Shown here piece by piece: positions 1 through 12,160 of a stretch of DNA of 64,000 nucleotides. The number at the start of each line of letters is the position of its first letter. Position 1 is the stretch's first letter. Made by a program: the position numbers and the translations under genes. The notes under the pieces were generated by a model. It worked only from the letters and a program-made list of their open reading frames with translations. It did no database searches and was not told where the DNA came from. This DNA comes from Watersipora subatra (taxonomy: Eukaryota; Bryozoa; Gymnolaemata; Cheilostomatida; Watersiporidae), in the NCBI RefSeq assembly GCF_963576615.1, contig NC_088709.1, positions 75,250,538 through 75,314,537 of the forward strand, written 5' to 3'.

Positions 1-282
1 AAAAAATGCTATTTTTGCTAAAAACTAAACAATAAGTCAATTATCGCATTAATCTTAGCTAAAAAGCATTTTTGTTTAACAGCTGTAAAGTTGATGTTGA
101 ATTTTTTGCAAATTTTATTGGTTTTTATAAAAAGTTTATAGAAGCACTGATATTTGTGTATCACATTGCCAACCATCTTGTGTGTCTAAGTGATGCTGAA
201 TCTATGTCACTATGTATCTAAATACTTGTAAGCCTGCGAAGATGGGTGTCAATGTGTCGGTGTATCAAATCATGTCATATGC

Positions 283-530
283 ATCAGTATATGACATCAT
301 GCTTTGATACAAACGTGAGGCATATGAGTGGCAGGTTAATCTTGGCGCTGAACATCTCAAAATCGCCACTCTTTTTAGTAGTAGCTAGTTACAAGAGTAA
401 TAGTTGGTTAGCTAGTAATTGGCACTGATCCAAAACGTATTTGTCTTCCGCTAATACACATAGGCAGGTAATCGATGGATTACCTAGTTGTTGGCACTGA
501 TCAAAAAAGTATATTATTTTAGGTTAACAC
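283..530 (+). pseudogene. Decayed duplicate of KYAT exon 4 plus following intron
   Basis: This stretch aligns base by base, with small gaps, to 3989-4220, the second part of aminotransferase exon 4 and the start of its intron. Shared landmarks in order are the 'gatgtcatatgcat' block, 'tatgagtggc', 'ggcgcYgaacat', 'atcgccac', the donor region, and then intron words such as 'ttggcactgat' and 'caacacat'. The copy has no open frame matching the protein because indels and stops break it. It lies upstream of the first recognisable coding exon of the gene (603). It is either a relic of an intragenic duplication or the last trace of a tandem paralogue. The similarity is seen directly; the history is inferred. 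Confidence 0.8.
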
Positions 531-602
531 ATGACAGAAGTAGTTACTCTATTGAGTTACAGAGTTGTTATCCAGTGTATTTATGTGGATTTGCTGTTGT
601 AG

Positions 603-3600
603 AAACATGTGGCTAGACATCTGCGAAATCAAAGCCAAGTATTCCGAAGTAGATGTTGGTGTTGGGCTGCCTGACTACCCTCCCTCAGAGTACATCCAAA
701 GAACTCTGTCTGATGTTGCATTGGAGGGCAATGAATATCTTCAGTACACGAGAGATCAAGGACATTTACGGTACGTTCTAAAGTCGGCTACATATATGAT
801 CAACATTTCGTTCAGTTTTATTCTAAGACTGTAAGACACGAATAATAATTAGGTTGTGTTTGTGTACCATTTGGTGTTGTAACAGTCTGCATCGCAGGGG
901 CCCATAGTTTTAGTGTGACTAAAACTAAGTTGTTATTTTTGCTCCAGCATATTTGAATGATTATTTATTAGCTGCAAACATGTTTGAAGTATGATTCTCT
1001 ATAGTCTACTGCTTAAAAACTTGTTTCTTACTTGTATGTACTAGTCAAATAAGCAAGTTATGGGTTGGTAAAGGTTTTATCAAAATATGATATTGTAACT
1101 GAGACTCATCTAATGATGACGAATCCAATCTTTAGACCTGTTTCTGACAATAAAGCCTTAGCTCCTGCTGTCTATTTATCATGAGTTGACAACCTGAACA
1201 ATAGTGTCTTATGCGCTGAGACTACCGGCCACTACCTGCACTAAGGTGTCCCCCACTTCCTGTTTACTATTGTTCATGTTAGACCGTTTAAAGCCTTAGC
1301 TCCTACGATATATTCATCATAAGTGGCTTATACGCTGATTCTAGATATGCTAAGGTGTTTCCCACTTCCTTTGAATGAACTTTGTGAACATTGAATGAAC
1401 TTTGTGTGCGACTTCTATACACAAAATTGTAGTTGATTTTATCAAGACAAACCAATATCGTTCTATCATTTGTGATTGTTTTTTTATGTTTGAAGTGGTC
1501 TGGCTGCCAGGATGTTTTATGATTAAAATCAACAAAACTTGAATGCGATTAATGCGCTCAGATCAAGCAAAAATACATTTATGACATCAGTAGTTGCAAA
1601 GAAACTGACAAACCAAAAATGTGTCACGCTGCAACTTCGACGCAATAGCCGATATCAACTATATATCACACCGATAACAACTAGCGACATCATTTCACAT
1701 GTCTTTTTCTTCTGAGTATTTTAACCACAATCAAGTTTTGTAGGTTTTAATCTTGAGACATCCTGGCTGCCAGATGGGCTCAAACATAAAAAATAATCAC
1801 AGATGGTTGAAAAATACCAGTTTCTTATAAAATCTATTAAAATCTTCTGTAGGTTCAGCTTTATTGTAATAATAGCAGCTTCATGGTTTTAAAAGCTATC
1901 TCGTTGTGCTTTCTGAAAGCGTTCTGCTTTTTGTTACAATAGCTTTTTCATAATACCTTATCTTTGTTCACAACTGTCAAGATGAACACAGCCAATAAAC
2001 TGAATGTTCAAAGTATCTGAACAACAATCTTTAAATGCTTCTTTAGCTAACTTGGTAGACGTTGCTATTTTTCAACAGATATAATAATAAAGAGTTGAGA
2101 TGATATATGTATTGAGTAAAATCATCAGTTAAATGAAAATAAGACAACTCCGTGTTGTGTTGTTTATAGACTTGTTAAGGCAATAGCCGCATTACATGGA
2201 CCTCTATTGGGCAGAGATATTGACCCGATGACTGAAGTAATAGTAACTCATGGAGCCTATGAGAGTCTTCACACAGCATTCCTCAGTCTGGTTAGTCTTA
2301 AAATTGCTAATTTAGGTTCATCTGTTGAACCAGTGATGCAGGGAGTTTTCTTCTCCACGTTGTAATATTATGGAGTTCCTAGTGCGGCAACTATTATAAT
2401 CAGGCCAGCTTTCAAATCAGCAACCTCATTTTTAAATTGTATATAAAACTACAGCATGAACTATAATGATCATGACGTGCCCATATCTTTACTGATATGG
2501 CTTTTATCATCGGATACCTTGCCATATATGTTACAAGATGAATGCCCAGTGTTGCGCAGGTAATACAAAAGAGATTTTGCATAAAAAATTTATTTTCAAT
2601 CACCATATACAGTACTTACTATTCTAACTTTTAAATGAAGGTATTTATTTATTTCTGTATATGTCCGGCCATTGCGTAATTCAAATATTCAAAAGCTCAA
2701 AGCAAGCTCAAGCTGAAAAAGAATGTTGAAAAATATTTTGTATTTCTTATGCTACGCAGTGGCTCAAGGTTTAAAACAGCTTATATAAACATTGGCATGT
2801 AATGTAGTGGCCATTGGCATGTAATGTAGTGGCCATTGGCATGTAATGTACTAGTGGTCATTAGCATGTTATGTAGTGGCCATTGGCATGTAATGTAGTG
2901 GACATTGGCATGTAATTTAGTGGCCATTGGCATGTAATGTAGTAGCCATTGGCATGTAATTTAGTGGCCATTGGCATGTAATGTAGGGGCCATTGGCATG
3001 TAATTTAGTGGCCATTGGCATGTAAAGTAGTGGCCATTTGCATGTAATGTAGTGGCCATTGGCATGAAATGTAGTTGCCATTGGCATGTAATGTAGTGGC
3101 CATTGGCATGTAATGTAGTGGCCATTGGCTAAGTTTCTTTACTTAACAAAGTTAAGTAGCTTAGGCTAGTATTTTAATAAAGCTCATCTTTTTAATCTTT
3201 ACTACAATAAGAAACCGTGTCTGCCCGAAATCACAGAAATCGAACCTGTACCTTCTGGTGCACAGATGTGAAGTCAAACACACTATCACTAAACCATGCA
3301 GTTGCCTTGCAGCACTTTAGAACAATTATGTATGTAGTCATTGCACGTCCTAATCTCTCACGGTTTTCTGAACTGCAAGCGTGCAAGCGCACGTGTTTTT
3401 ACCAAGCACTATTAATTGGACATACGATTGACAGACAGACACTTGATTTCATATATACAGATACATTTAAAATTAGGTTATGATGTGGTGATGACTATTT
3501 ACAGGTAAATCCAGGAGATGAAGTCATTCTAATAGAGCCATTCTTTGATGTCTACAAGTCTATGACTAAATTGGTTGAGGGGACCCCTGTGTACGTCCCT

Positions 3601-5982
3601 CTGAGGCCATCTGTTGAGTCTCCTACTAGCAGTGCGGACTGGGCGCTTGACCCCCAAGAGTTGGAGAGTAAGTTTAGTGCTAAGACTAAACTTCTGATCC
3701 TGAACAACCCAAACAACCCTATTGGAAAGGTACGTCTGCTCCAGAGTTGTAAGTAAAAGGCTGGCGAATACCAGTAACTACCTAATATGAAGACCTGCCT
3801 TCGACTTTTCCCTCTGAGAGATTCATGCTGAATATAAAGATTAAAAATGCAAGTATCAAGTTGCCAGCATTATTTAAACAAAACAGCATATAAAATTATT
3901 CCTAGCTGATTGTCAACCTCAGTTGTGTGTCTATTATAAAGGTGTTCAAGAGAGAAGAGTTGGAGGTGCTGGCAGCTCTCTGTATAAAGCATGATGTCAT
4001 ATGCATAAGCGATGAGGTGTATGAGTGGCTGGTGTATCCTGGCGCCGAACATGTCAGAATCGCCACCCTTCCTGGTAATAACTGGTTATAATAATAGGGG
4101 TTGGTTAATTAGTAGTTGGCATTGCCGCAAACTATGTGTGTTTCGCTAACAATATAGCTACTTTATGGATTATCTAATTGTTGGCGCTGATTCAAAAAGT
4201 GTGTGTCTTTTGCCAACACATATACCCCAAAACCTCTATTTAAACTCGATGCTGCGCTATTTATCACCTGTCGTGTAGTGTCATTTTGTCCTGTAGTGGT
4301 GTTTAAGTACAAGTAGTGTTCAAACAAAGGATGATGCTGTATTCTTCGACTAGCTCTCGGACTTTTAGGAAGTTAAATTTAACCCTTTCACGAGTGAAGC
4401 AATGCTAATATTGCCTATACGGTATTTTACACTCTCCTTCAAGCGAATCGACATTAATGCTGTCGGCCTCAGCATTTTTTCTAAACTTTTTTTCATATAC
4501 GTCGACGCATCAGACTGTGTTGAGTAAGGAAGAATTTAGCATTTCAACGACGTAGCTTTTACAGTTTTAAATCCAAAAACGTAAAGATTTAGTTTTAAAA
4601 TGTACACAACGTTTTAAACTTTTTAAGCTGTTTTTAACGTTTATTAGAATACGCCATAATAGTGGCTGCTGTTCCTGAAGAATATTTTCATCGACCATCA
4701 TAACATTTCAAAGTCTTCAGGGGAGATTGTAAACAGCATTATGGACGAATAGGAAAACAATGGATATGATCTTAGTGACTTTGAATCAGAGTATTGTTCC
4801 GATGATTGTGATGATCGATCTTCTCAGGTACACTGTCATTGAAATCATGGCAATCACTGCAACAACAACAACAAAAATTAATTTTTATTGATATAGCTGA
4901 GTCATAGTTAGTACCTTTTTGTGGACACAGTCTAAACTCCCGATCACTTCCTATTGTGGGTTCGTAAAGATCAAAAAATGGCAAAATAGCGGGCAAATAG
5001 AGGTGACGTTCAATTAAAAGGTGGCATTGTATTTTTTAACCTTTATTTTATAGTGGCCTTGTATTAGAGGTGGCATTCAAATAGAGGTGGCGTTCAACTA
5101 GAGGATTCACGGTATTTGATTTTTATAAAATAGAATAATATTAAGTGAAGTATACAAAAATGCATATACATGTACTTTGCTTATATATTTTAGAAACCAA
5201 TATACCTAACACTATTATTATCTAATCTACATGTGATAACCATTTACTATACTGGTAAGAAAATAGAAAGGTCACAAATGAAGTGCTTTATTTCAATAAA
5301 AACATGAGTAGACAATTGCTAGATATCGCTTTAGTATATTGGATATATTTTCTTTGCCTGATTATGTATATTAACCACTCAATAGCCTTCATATTGGTTG
5401 GCTGTTTTTGTAGGGATGTGGGAGAGGACAATTACCATATCCTCAGCTAGTAAGTCATTCAGTGTGACAGGGTGGAGAGTTGGCTGGTCTGTTGGACCTA
5501 AGGATTTAATAGATTGCCAAATGATTGCTCACCAGAATGGGGACGCCACCTGCGGCACCCCTGTCCAAGAGGCGATAGCTAGGTGTATAGAACTGGAATT
5601 GTCAAGAATTGACCAGCCTGACTGCCACTTCACTCAGCAAAGAGATGATCTTCTTGCTAAACGAGACCGTCTGGTCGAGATGGCGAGGGAAGTAGGTTTT
5701 AAAGTCTGTGTTCCTGAAGGCAGCTATTTCCTCATGGTTGACTGGACAGCATTTGCTACTAAAGAAATGATTGATAATGGAACAGACGCAACTTCAGATT
5801 TTCAGTTTGCTATTTGGCTTTTAAAAAATCATCATATTGCAACGATTCCACCTTCGGCTTTCTGTGAGGAGAACAAGCACCTTGTTGGTAATTACGTTCG
5901 GCTCTGCTGCTTCAAGACTGATGAGCTTCTCAACAAAATTAAAACCTACTTTGCTTCTCTGAAACCTCTGGAAGACGTTTAG
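603..5982 (+). CDS. KYAT3: Kynurenine/glutamine aminotransferase (KYAT1/KYAT3 type), 5' partial
   Basis: A fold-type I PLP aminotransferase that transaminates kynurenine to kynurenate and acts on cysteine S-conjugates and glutamine. Exons are 603-770, 2170-2290, 3505-3729, 3942-4074 and 5414-5982; all junctions are GT-AG and keep one frame for about 404 residues. Visible hallmarks are GLPDYPP and QYTRDQGH near the N end, THGAYESL, NNPNNPIGK, SDEVYEWLVYPG, GMWERTITISSASKSFSVTGWR (the K of SASKS is the PLP lysine), and NYVRLCC (the R should bind the substrate carboxylate). Human family members are 422-454 aa, so only a short N-terminal part is missing, upstream of 603 or outside the window. An AATAAA lies at 6228-6233. 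KYAT1 and KYAT3 cannot be separated with certainty; the family call is firm. Confidence 0.93.
1152..1370. repeat. Two-copy direct repeat in KYAT intron
   Basis: Copies at 1152-1262 and 1290-1370 share 'aaagccttagctcct', a 'tcatcatRagt' block and a closing 'ctaaggtgtYYcccacttcct'-like end. The second is shorter. No coding content is seen. Confidence 0.65.
1425..1855. mobile_element. MITE with about 130-bp inverted arms (family 1)
   Basis: Left arm about 1425-1560 and right arm about 1715-1855 are inverted copies of each other. Both contain the core 'ctggctgccaggatg', a TTAAAATC...AAAACTTGA stretch and, further out, 'ttatgtttgaRnnnntctggc'. The centre (1560-1715) is unique and non-coding. Related arms occur near 26810-27010, 28570-28640 and 30760-30900. 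There is no transposase, so it is non-autonomous. It lies inside a KYAT intron. Confidence 0.75.
2795..3128. repeat. 22-bp minisatellite, about 15 copies
   Basis: The unit 'gtagtggccattggcatgtaat' (22 bp) is repeated about 15 times with point variants (tttag, gtaggg, gtagtt) and one slightly longer unit near 2850. It lies in KYAT intron 2. Stops fall in the frames, so it is not coding. Confidence 0.95.
3190..3300 (-). mobile_element. tRNA-derived SINE head, reverse orientation
   Basis: Read on the minus strand there is an A-box-like 'TGGTTTAGTGATAG', then a B-box 'GGTTCGATTTC' about 40 bases later, then a tail ending 'TTATTGTAGTAAAG'. The same tail word ('tagtaaag') follows the tRNA-like unit at 9780 and occurs near 37380. 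It is a Pol III-type SINE; a genuine tRNA is unlikely because no acceptor stem forms. Confidence 0.55.
4420..5115. mobile_element. Probable DNA-transposon remnant in KYAT intron 4
   Basis: The right part (about 5005-5115) has a string of near-repeats of the type 'gaggtggcRttcaaYtagagg' and ends 'ggattcacggtat', which looks like the subterminal repeat zone of a DNA transposon. The left limit is uncertain ('tatacggtattttaca' near 4427 could be the weak partner end). The interior has only a short, unrecognised minus-strand frame at 4772-4996. Confidence 0.35.
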
Positions 5983-6980
5983 CAATTTTCATTATTTTAA
6001 GGATTGGTTTTCTTTAGGCTATGTTTGCTTCAAGTTCTCACAACCTTGTAAAAACTGTTGGAAAAAGAATTTGAACGGCTTCAAATCACAAAGTTTGCTT
6101 CTTTTGACCAATTAGCATCAACTTGTCAATCATTTTTTATATATCCTCATAGTTGGAACAGGGTAGGGCTGACCAATAGGATATGGAGGACTGGTATTCC
6201 AATTTTCACCTGCATGAATCTTAAGCTAATAAATGTTATAATTAGATCTACAGCACTTTGTTGCTGGCTCTGTAAGTTTTTTAAATTGTTGACTTATTGG
6301 TTAAATATAAAGAGTTGCTTACTCGTGCTAAATCCCTGACGAAGAGTTGTGTCTTACAGTAATAAGGGTTTACCCTTCCACTATCACTAGACTTTACAAA
6401 CATTAATGTGTTTTATGCAAGAAGGCCTTATTCACTGATAAGTTGAGACTTTACACAACTTACAAAAGCGTTTAATCATTCTGTTACTTGCATTACCCTT
6501 ACAGAGATATTTTACAAAAAAACTCGGTATTCATCTAACAATGAACATGTTTGTTGCTAAGTAACCAATTGCATGCTTCAGGAGAGAATGCTTAGTGTTG
6601 GTGTGAATTAATGCCCGTTAAACTGTTATGGTAACTTTTCGATCTTTTGGTTAGGTACATGATTTTAGACAATTTCACCCCTCATCCTAATACTTCCTAG
6701 TACCAGAAAGTATACGAACAGTTTCATACAAGGAAGATTGACTTGTATACACCAGAGCTAAAGCTATACCCCATTCAGAATGATAGCTACCTAATTGTGT
6801 GCATATCGAATCGATTCATTTAGTACTAAATGTGCTGTTATCATAATCTTCTTTTAGTTTATGATGATTTTCAGAAAGGGAGGTGAGCCTTTCAGTTACC
6901 AAATAATCGTAATAACAAAATGCTTCTGTTAAAAAATTGATTTTTGAATTTATGACAATGGCATCGTACACCAGCGTTTA
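5983..6980. other. KYAT3: KYAT 3' UTR and intergenic DNA
   Basis: The 3' UTR presumably runs to just past AATAAA at 6228-6233. Beyond that I see no gene, RNA or clear repeat. Confidence 0.6.
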
Positions 6981-7039
6981 GAATATGGTAAAAGAGTACT
7001 GGCACTTTTTTCTATCTATATTGATATTGAAACTGCTTG

Positions 7040-7165
7040 ACTTCTCCTTCTATTCACCTGTTCTATCTATTCAATATATTCACCTGTTCAATCTATGTAA
7101 TCTATTCATCTGTTCAATCTATGTAATCTATTCACCTGTTCAATCTAATCACTTTTTAAATCTAT
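7040..7165. repeat. Short 26-bp tandem repeat
   Basis: About four units of the type 'tattcacctgttcaatctat' followed by 'gtaatc' (26 bp), some truncated. Non-coding. Confidence 0.7.
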
Positions 7166-7539
7166 TCTTCGCCTGTTTGATTATTTATTCTATAGAGTTG
7201 TGCACTCGAGTAACTCTATAGATTAAATAAAACAGTCTCCATACCCTGGAGTGTAATTAGATAATCAGATTTTAATCTCTGACTCCTCGTACTGAACTTG
7301 TTTTGCTCTAAAAATTGTGGGTTTCTTATTTAGGATGAAACCAGCAAATGCCGGTTGGTCGGTATCGGCAAACGCTACTCGATATGGCTGATATCGCTGA
7401 TTTGGCCAGTGCGGCTGGTTCGGCAGATATTACGGATTCCAAAATATAAGTCATACCATTTGCTGAACATGATTAACAAATAGGAAGCCCAATTAAAGGA
7501 TATGACTATAAGATATCACTAACTGAAATCTTAAACAGT

Positions 7540-7830
7540 AGTTATAAAGATTTGCCAAACCAAAAACAGGTGTTAGTTGCATAAATATATATAAAACCAG
7601 CTGTGCTACCCGCGGTGCCCGGGTAATAAAAGTCTTTGGTCAGAAAATTGATTTGAATTTCACACATAACAAAATTTGCCATTCTAACTTTCAAATTGTA
7701 TATCATGAAAAAGTTTGAATGGATAGCTTCTGAGAATGTCGGAGCTCTTTCCATAAACGTCCACGTAAGAAAAATTGGCCTTGACCCCATATATAGTAAT
7801 TGGACCTTACGAAAAAAATTTTTAGCAGAG
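7540..7830. mobile_element. Dispersed repeat with CCCG-GGTAATA core
   Basis: The segment carries 'gctacccgcggtgcccgggtaata'-like sequence near 7598-7628. Diverged forms of the same core, 'gctgaaYRcYcRgYRttgca' followed by 'tgggtaata', occur at about 2541, 32876 and 34122. It looks like a conserved SINE/MITE domain. Exact limits are not visible. Confidence 0.4.
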
Positions 7831-7886
7831 GCATTGTAACGTGTCGGCATAATGCTAAAATAATAGCTATAGCTAAACGATGAAAA

Positions 7887-7946
7887 CGACGAATACACGA
7901 ATACACGAATACACGAATACACGAATACACGAATACACGAATACAC
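7887..7946. repeat. 8-bp microsatellite (GAATACAC)n
   Basis: About seven perfect units of 'gaatacac'. Open frames across it on the minus strand are a by-product of the repeat. Confidence 0.9.
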
Positions 7947-8663
7947 ATACGACCAACTTTGAGAAATATATATATTTAAGCAGTCAGGCACTATAAGCTT
8001 TTTACAAACTTGCATGTTCGATTTCCTTAGCATGCGCTATGAAATTATTCGTTCCAAAATATTGAAGTTATTTGTAACTTACACATGGTGTTATAAACTT
8101 ATGTACTGATTAAATTGTGTATTTAGGAGTTATTTACTTTTATGTATGATTTGGAGTTACACCCTCACATTAGACGTTAAGTATTGCATTGATAAACATT
8201 GATTTCTATGACACTTTTTAAAGCTAAACAGCAACTACTTGCTCTGTGACCTTTATCATTAGTGTCTTAGTATTATTTCCTGAGGCTGTCATAGCTGTAG
8301 AAATTGAGAATCATATAACATGAAGAATAACAAAGGTGTGAAAAATTGTCAGTTTTCGTTTAAAACAAAAGCGCCATTCAAAACTTTCGTTAAATTATTT
8401 CTAATTCAAGTTCACTCTTAAAATAATATATTATTATTGCTTATTGACTGCCACTTAATGTACATATTCATCTAGTGGAATGAAGCTAGTCCAGCGTGTG
8501 CTACACCAGTGCCTATGAATGAACCACTTATTCCGTACTCATTGATATTTTCGATAGCAAATATTACACGAACTAGCAGGTGCACGTATCGAAACTTCTT
8601 GCAATCACACATGCACCTGCAAGAACCACATATCACCCATCCCACATGTACTCATGGCATGAG

Positions 8664-10086
8664 TCAACAATCGTGGCTACAGAGTATCTGTTGAGCTTGA
8701 CAACTGTAGACACTTACGTAGAGGATAGGAGGGATGATGCACTCATCTATTTACCAAAACTATACAAGGTAATAGAGATGATACGCCTACATATTTACAA
8801 ATACTATAGAGGGTAGTAGAGATGGCACGCCTACAACTCTTTCCAGTCCTCCATTCATAAGAATTATCGCCTATATCCCTTTGTATCGTCGCTATTTTAT
8901 ACTAGATACCAAAACATGGTTGAGATTTTGAACCAAATTTCTTTAGGTTAATGTGGAAGCTGGCAACTCACCAGACCAATTTACTAGCTTTTCTTTCAAG
9001 GTATGACCTCAGTATGACCGTTGTTAGCAGCAAAGGCTGTATACTAGTGATGCAGATCTTGCTGCTGTAGGTTTGATAGAGGCAGACTAATCAGATGTTC
9101 CACTAGAGTTCAGTATTTTAATTAGCCCTGCATCACATTGCCCTCTTTACAATATTCATTTACAGTAGCAGATGCATGGAATTATTCTACATCCGTTTTT
9201 CAAAGCACGTGTTTGATACTTTCAATCAAACCACAATCTCAGTTCAAGCATCTCAATTCACTCGCCTGTCAGTTTCAAGGGTTACTCAATAATTTATCAC
9301 AATTTCAAGAGGTCTGTAGGAAACAATTGAGTTAAAATTGTGAGCAACAATTCATCGACCCGAATAAGTTGCAGAGCTGTCAAGGGATGAAGAGCATGAA
9401 ATGGATACTTACACTAAAACTTTTACAGCTGAATGCCTGTTTTATAACCACCAATTGAAAAATTGAAAGGGCGTTTACAATCGACACTCTTACTAATTGA
9501 AGAACTTATTACTAAAATTTGATGCATTTAACTAACTAGCCAGAGAGATTCAAAAAAGTTGTGTGTTTCTATAATTTTCAAAATAAATCTTATTTCAAGT
9601 CAGGTCAAACAATTTAAGCTTGGGGTTAAAAACTAAGGTTATAAACTTATCACAAGAATAGTAACTAAGATTGTTATTATTACTAGTATGCTCTGGCAGT
9701 CTAGTGTGCCATGAGAGATCATCGGGTGTAATAATTATTCATACCATTATTCCACAAAAGAAATGGGAGGTTAATTGGTGCAGTGAAAGGGAGTTGGCCT
9801 AACATGCTGAAAGCGACAGGTTCGAATCCCGCGTGGTGTATTATTTTGTAGCCTCTAACTAGAGCTTTGGACGGACAGAAGGACCCGGCTCTCGCTGTAG
9901 TAAAGATTATTAGCTAAGATTCTTATAAAAATAATAATAATAATTAAAAATTCACATATGATTACCATGTGAAAGTGATAACCACGAATAATAACATATA
10001 TTTGTGTATGTTTATAGGTGGTGTTGGGAGACACAAAATCCTACAAGCCATGTTGTGAATATCAGCGAAAATTCAGTTCATTATGA
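8664..10086 (+). CDS. Possible terminal exons of an unrecognised gene
   Basis: Three pieces join in one frame with phase-0 GT-AG junctions: about 8664-8768 (ending ALIYLPKLYK, donor gtaata), 8947-9000 (VNVEAGNSPDQFTSFSFK, donor gtatga) and 10018-10086 (VVLGDTKSYKPCCEYQRKF then stop TGA). The string resembles the style of the C-terminal receptor-binding domain of alpha-2-macroglobulin/TEP proteins ('ALIYLxKL', a KP near the end), but this is weak. The 5' exons are not found and the piece could be a pseudogene or chance. Confidence 0.25.
9775..9955 (+). mobile_element. tRNA-derived SINE
   Basis: An A-box-like 'gtgcagtgaaaggg' at about 9778 and a perfect B-box 'ggttcgaatcc' at about 9820 sit at tRNA-like spacing. 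They are followed by an unrelated body ('ggacggacagaaggacc...gtagtaaag') and an (ATA)n tail at about 9929-9950. It is a Pol III SINE, not a functional tRNA: no cloverleaf with a matching acceptor stem is apparent. Confidence 0.65.
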
Positions 10087-10501
10087 CAACTATCCTGTTA
10101 CAATATTAATAAGTACAACTATTAGTTGAGGCTGATTATGAAGTTGTGTCATCTTGTGACCAGATGTAGAGTGTCTTCAAGTTTAGTATTTCTATGATTA
10201 TAAAGGCTTTGTTTATAGCTGTTCTCATTGTCTCATCAGAGAAGAAAACCAGGTTTACACAGAATGTCTTTCATCACCTTTTTTTTGCAGCTGATATTTC
10301 GTGGGGAGCAGTTCATATTTTTTAAGCTCTCTACACAATCACATAAAGAGCTTATAACTAGCTGCTATTACAAGCTTCAAGTCTTACTCATGACAGTCTT
10401 CCAGAGATACAGCAACTGATCGAGTCTTGTCAACATAAGGGGATTGGGTATATCTAAATGAGCCAACCCCGAGCTGGGTAAGTCTAAACATATGCTTAAA
10501 T

Positions 10502-11170
10502 ATGGGAGGACCTAGCAAGGGCACAAGAAGTAACTCTGAGAGTGAAAGTACTGCGACTATAATGAAGGATGTTCTTTCTCAGTTTAAAGAGCTAACCAAT
10601 CGTATTACTCAGCTTGAGAGAAAGTTCACCAGCATAGAAGAGGGAATAGCTTATAATTCTAGTTCTATTGATGAACCTAAATCTGAATTAAGCCTAATAA
10701 AGGAATCTCTGCCTGTTATCAAAGATAATGTAGAGGAACAAGATCTTCTTCTTTTAAATAAGTCTGTAGACATTCAAGGTATACCACATCACGCTAATGA
10801 ATCTTTCAACGACATGGTGATAAAAATGGCAGAGTTGAAAAAAATTACAATTACTCTCTACAAAATCGACATAGCATATAGAAATCAATCTAAAAAGGTT
10901 GTAGTAATGCGCTTTCTTCGAACTCAGAGGCAAGATAGCTTTGCACAGGCTTTTAGAAATTCTAGCTCTCCACCCAAGAAAACAAAATATATTGAATTCA
11001 CCATAACTTATAGTTACATATTTGTAAAGGACCTTCTTTGCCTACCCATTAACTGTTTTACTCAGCCAGAACCTTTGAAAAGAATCATGGTTATAAGTAT
11101 GTTTGGACTAAAAACCAAAACATGTGCTTTCGAAAGAGCAGAATTCAACAGCATCTCTAATCAAATCTGA
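10502..11170 (+). pseudogene. LINE ORF1-like protein (coiled coil + RRM-like)
   Basis: The 222-aa frame begins MGGPSKGTRSNSESEST. Residues about 20-90 read as a coiled coil (QFKELTNRITQLERKFTSIE). After that come 'NKSVDIQGIPHHANESFNDMV' and 'KKVVVMRFLRTQRQDSF', typical of the RNA-binding half of L1/CR1-type ORF1 proteins ('xxLxIxGIPxxxxE' and 'VxVRFxxxxxR'). The end of the frame after about residue 165 no longer looks like the family, probably from frameshift. It belongs to the surrounding LINE. Confidence 0.7.
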
Positions 11171-11559
11171 AAAAGACATTAAAGATCTGAGTATTGATCA
11201 GGATGTAATAAATAACACATTGTATTCAAGCTTTTGATAAACTTGATTTTATCTTAATGGGTTTGGAATGTAATATATAGACTGTCAAAATTATGACCCG
11301 ATTAGATTTAATTCTTTAATCCTAAATTAGGGTTAAAGAATTCGAGCTAATTAGGTCCTAATTGTCCCTAATGGATTTAGTATTTAGTATTTTGCATGCA
11401 AATATTTGTAGTCTAGAAAAGAATTTTGATTGACTTTTGGAGTTGCTTGTGTCATTCAAATTAAAAATAGTGTCAAAAAAATTTTTTTTTTTGACATTAT
11501 TTGTTAAAGTGAAACTTATTTGTATTGCAACCAACATACATTTTTTTCCGTTTTCTAAT

Positions 11560-12160
11560 TACATGTTTATAGGTGACAGTCGTCCATCTTGTTGTGAAGG
11601 TACAGGGGTCTATGTATGCAGGCGCATGGCTGTTTTGGATTCTTCAACTGCGTCACTATATGGAGCAGAATCTATCTTACTGAGGCTAGTCGGGGCTGAT
11701 GGGAGGCCGCTCTTGATCAAATGTCTATATCGAGCTCCATCTGCTGACACCGATAGGTTCTTAAAAGATTTAGACCGGTATATGGCATCTCCTAGTGTGA
11801 GGAGCTAGACCATGTGAGGGTTTGCGATTTAAATATTAATAGTACATTTACTAACTCAGCTGATTATCTTGATTTAATTCACCAGTATAATTTCCAAAAT
11901 ATCATAGATGTTCCTACTCAAAAACCTCCCATTTGGCTACTTGTACAGATCATATATTAATTATATTAATTAATTTTCATCCTTTAAATATTGTCTGTGG
12001 CACAGTAGAAAAATACACATCTGACCACCGACCTATATTTGCCTGTTTTGATAATATTTTGAGGAATCAGTCTGAAAAAGTTCTTAAACGGAGTTATAAA
12101 AACTTTAATCCTGACAAATTAAAAGATCTTTTGAATAAAGGAGTTGATGGAAAACAATAG
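11560..12160 (+). pseudogene. LINE ORF2 endonuclease remains
   Basis: The plus-strand frame at about 11569-11808 includes GTGVYVCRRM and LLIKCLYRAPSAD, matching the 'GGVxxYVxxxL...V.xxYRPP' core of AP endonucleases. A second frame (11933-12160) has TCTDHILI and YTSDHRPIFACF, the 'S-D-H' catalytic motif. A stop and a frame change separate them. The pieces come from the N-terminal domain of the LINE polyprotein. Confidence 0.75.

Noticed and set aside
2795-3128. CRISPR-like repeat array
   Set aside because: The 22-bp units are contiguous with no unique spacers, in an animal intron. The same reason excludes the arrays at 21084, 44150, 46178 and 56660.
7542-8033. 163-codon minus-strand frame
   Set aside because: It crosses the (GAATACAC)n microsatellite and a dispersed repeat; no domain or homologue is recognisable.
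9775-9850. tRNA gene, because of a perfect B-box
   Set aside because: No acceptor-stem pairing or clear anticodon arm. The unit continues into a SINE body with an (ATA)n tail.
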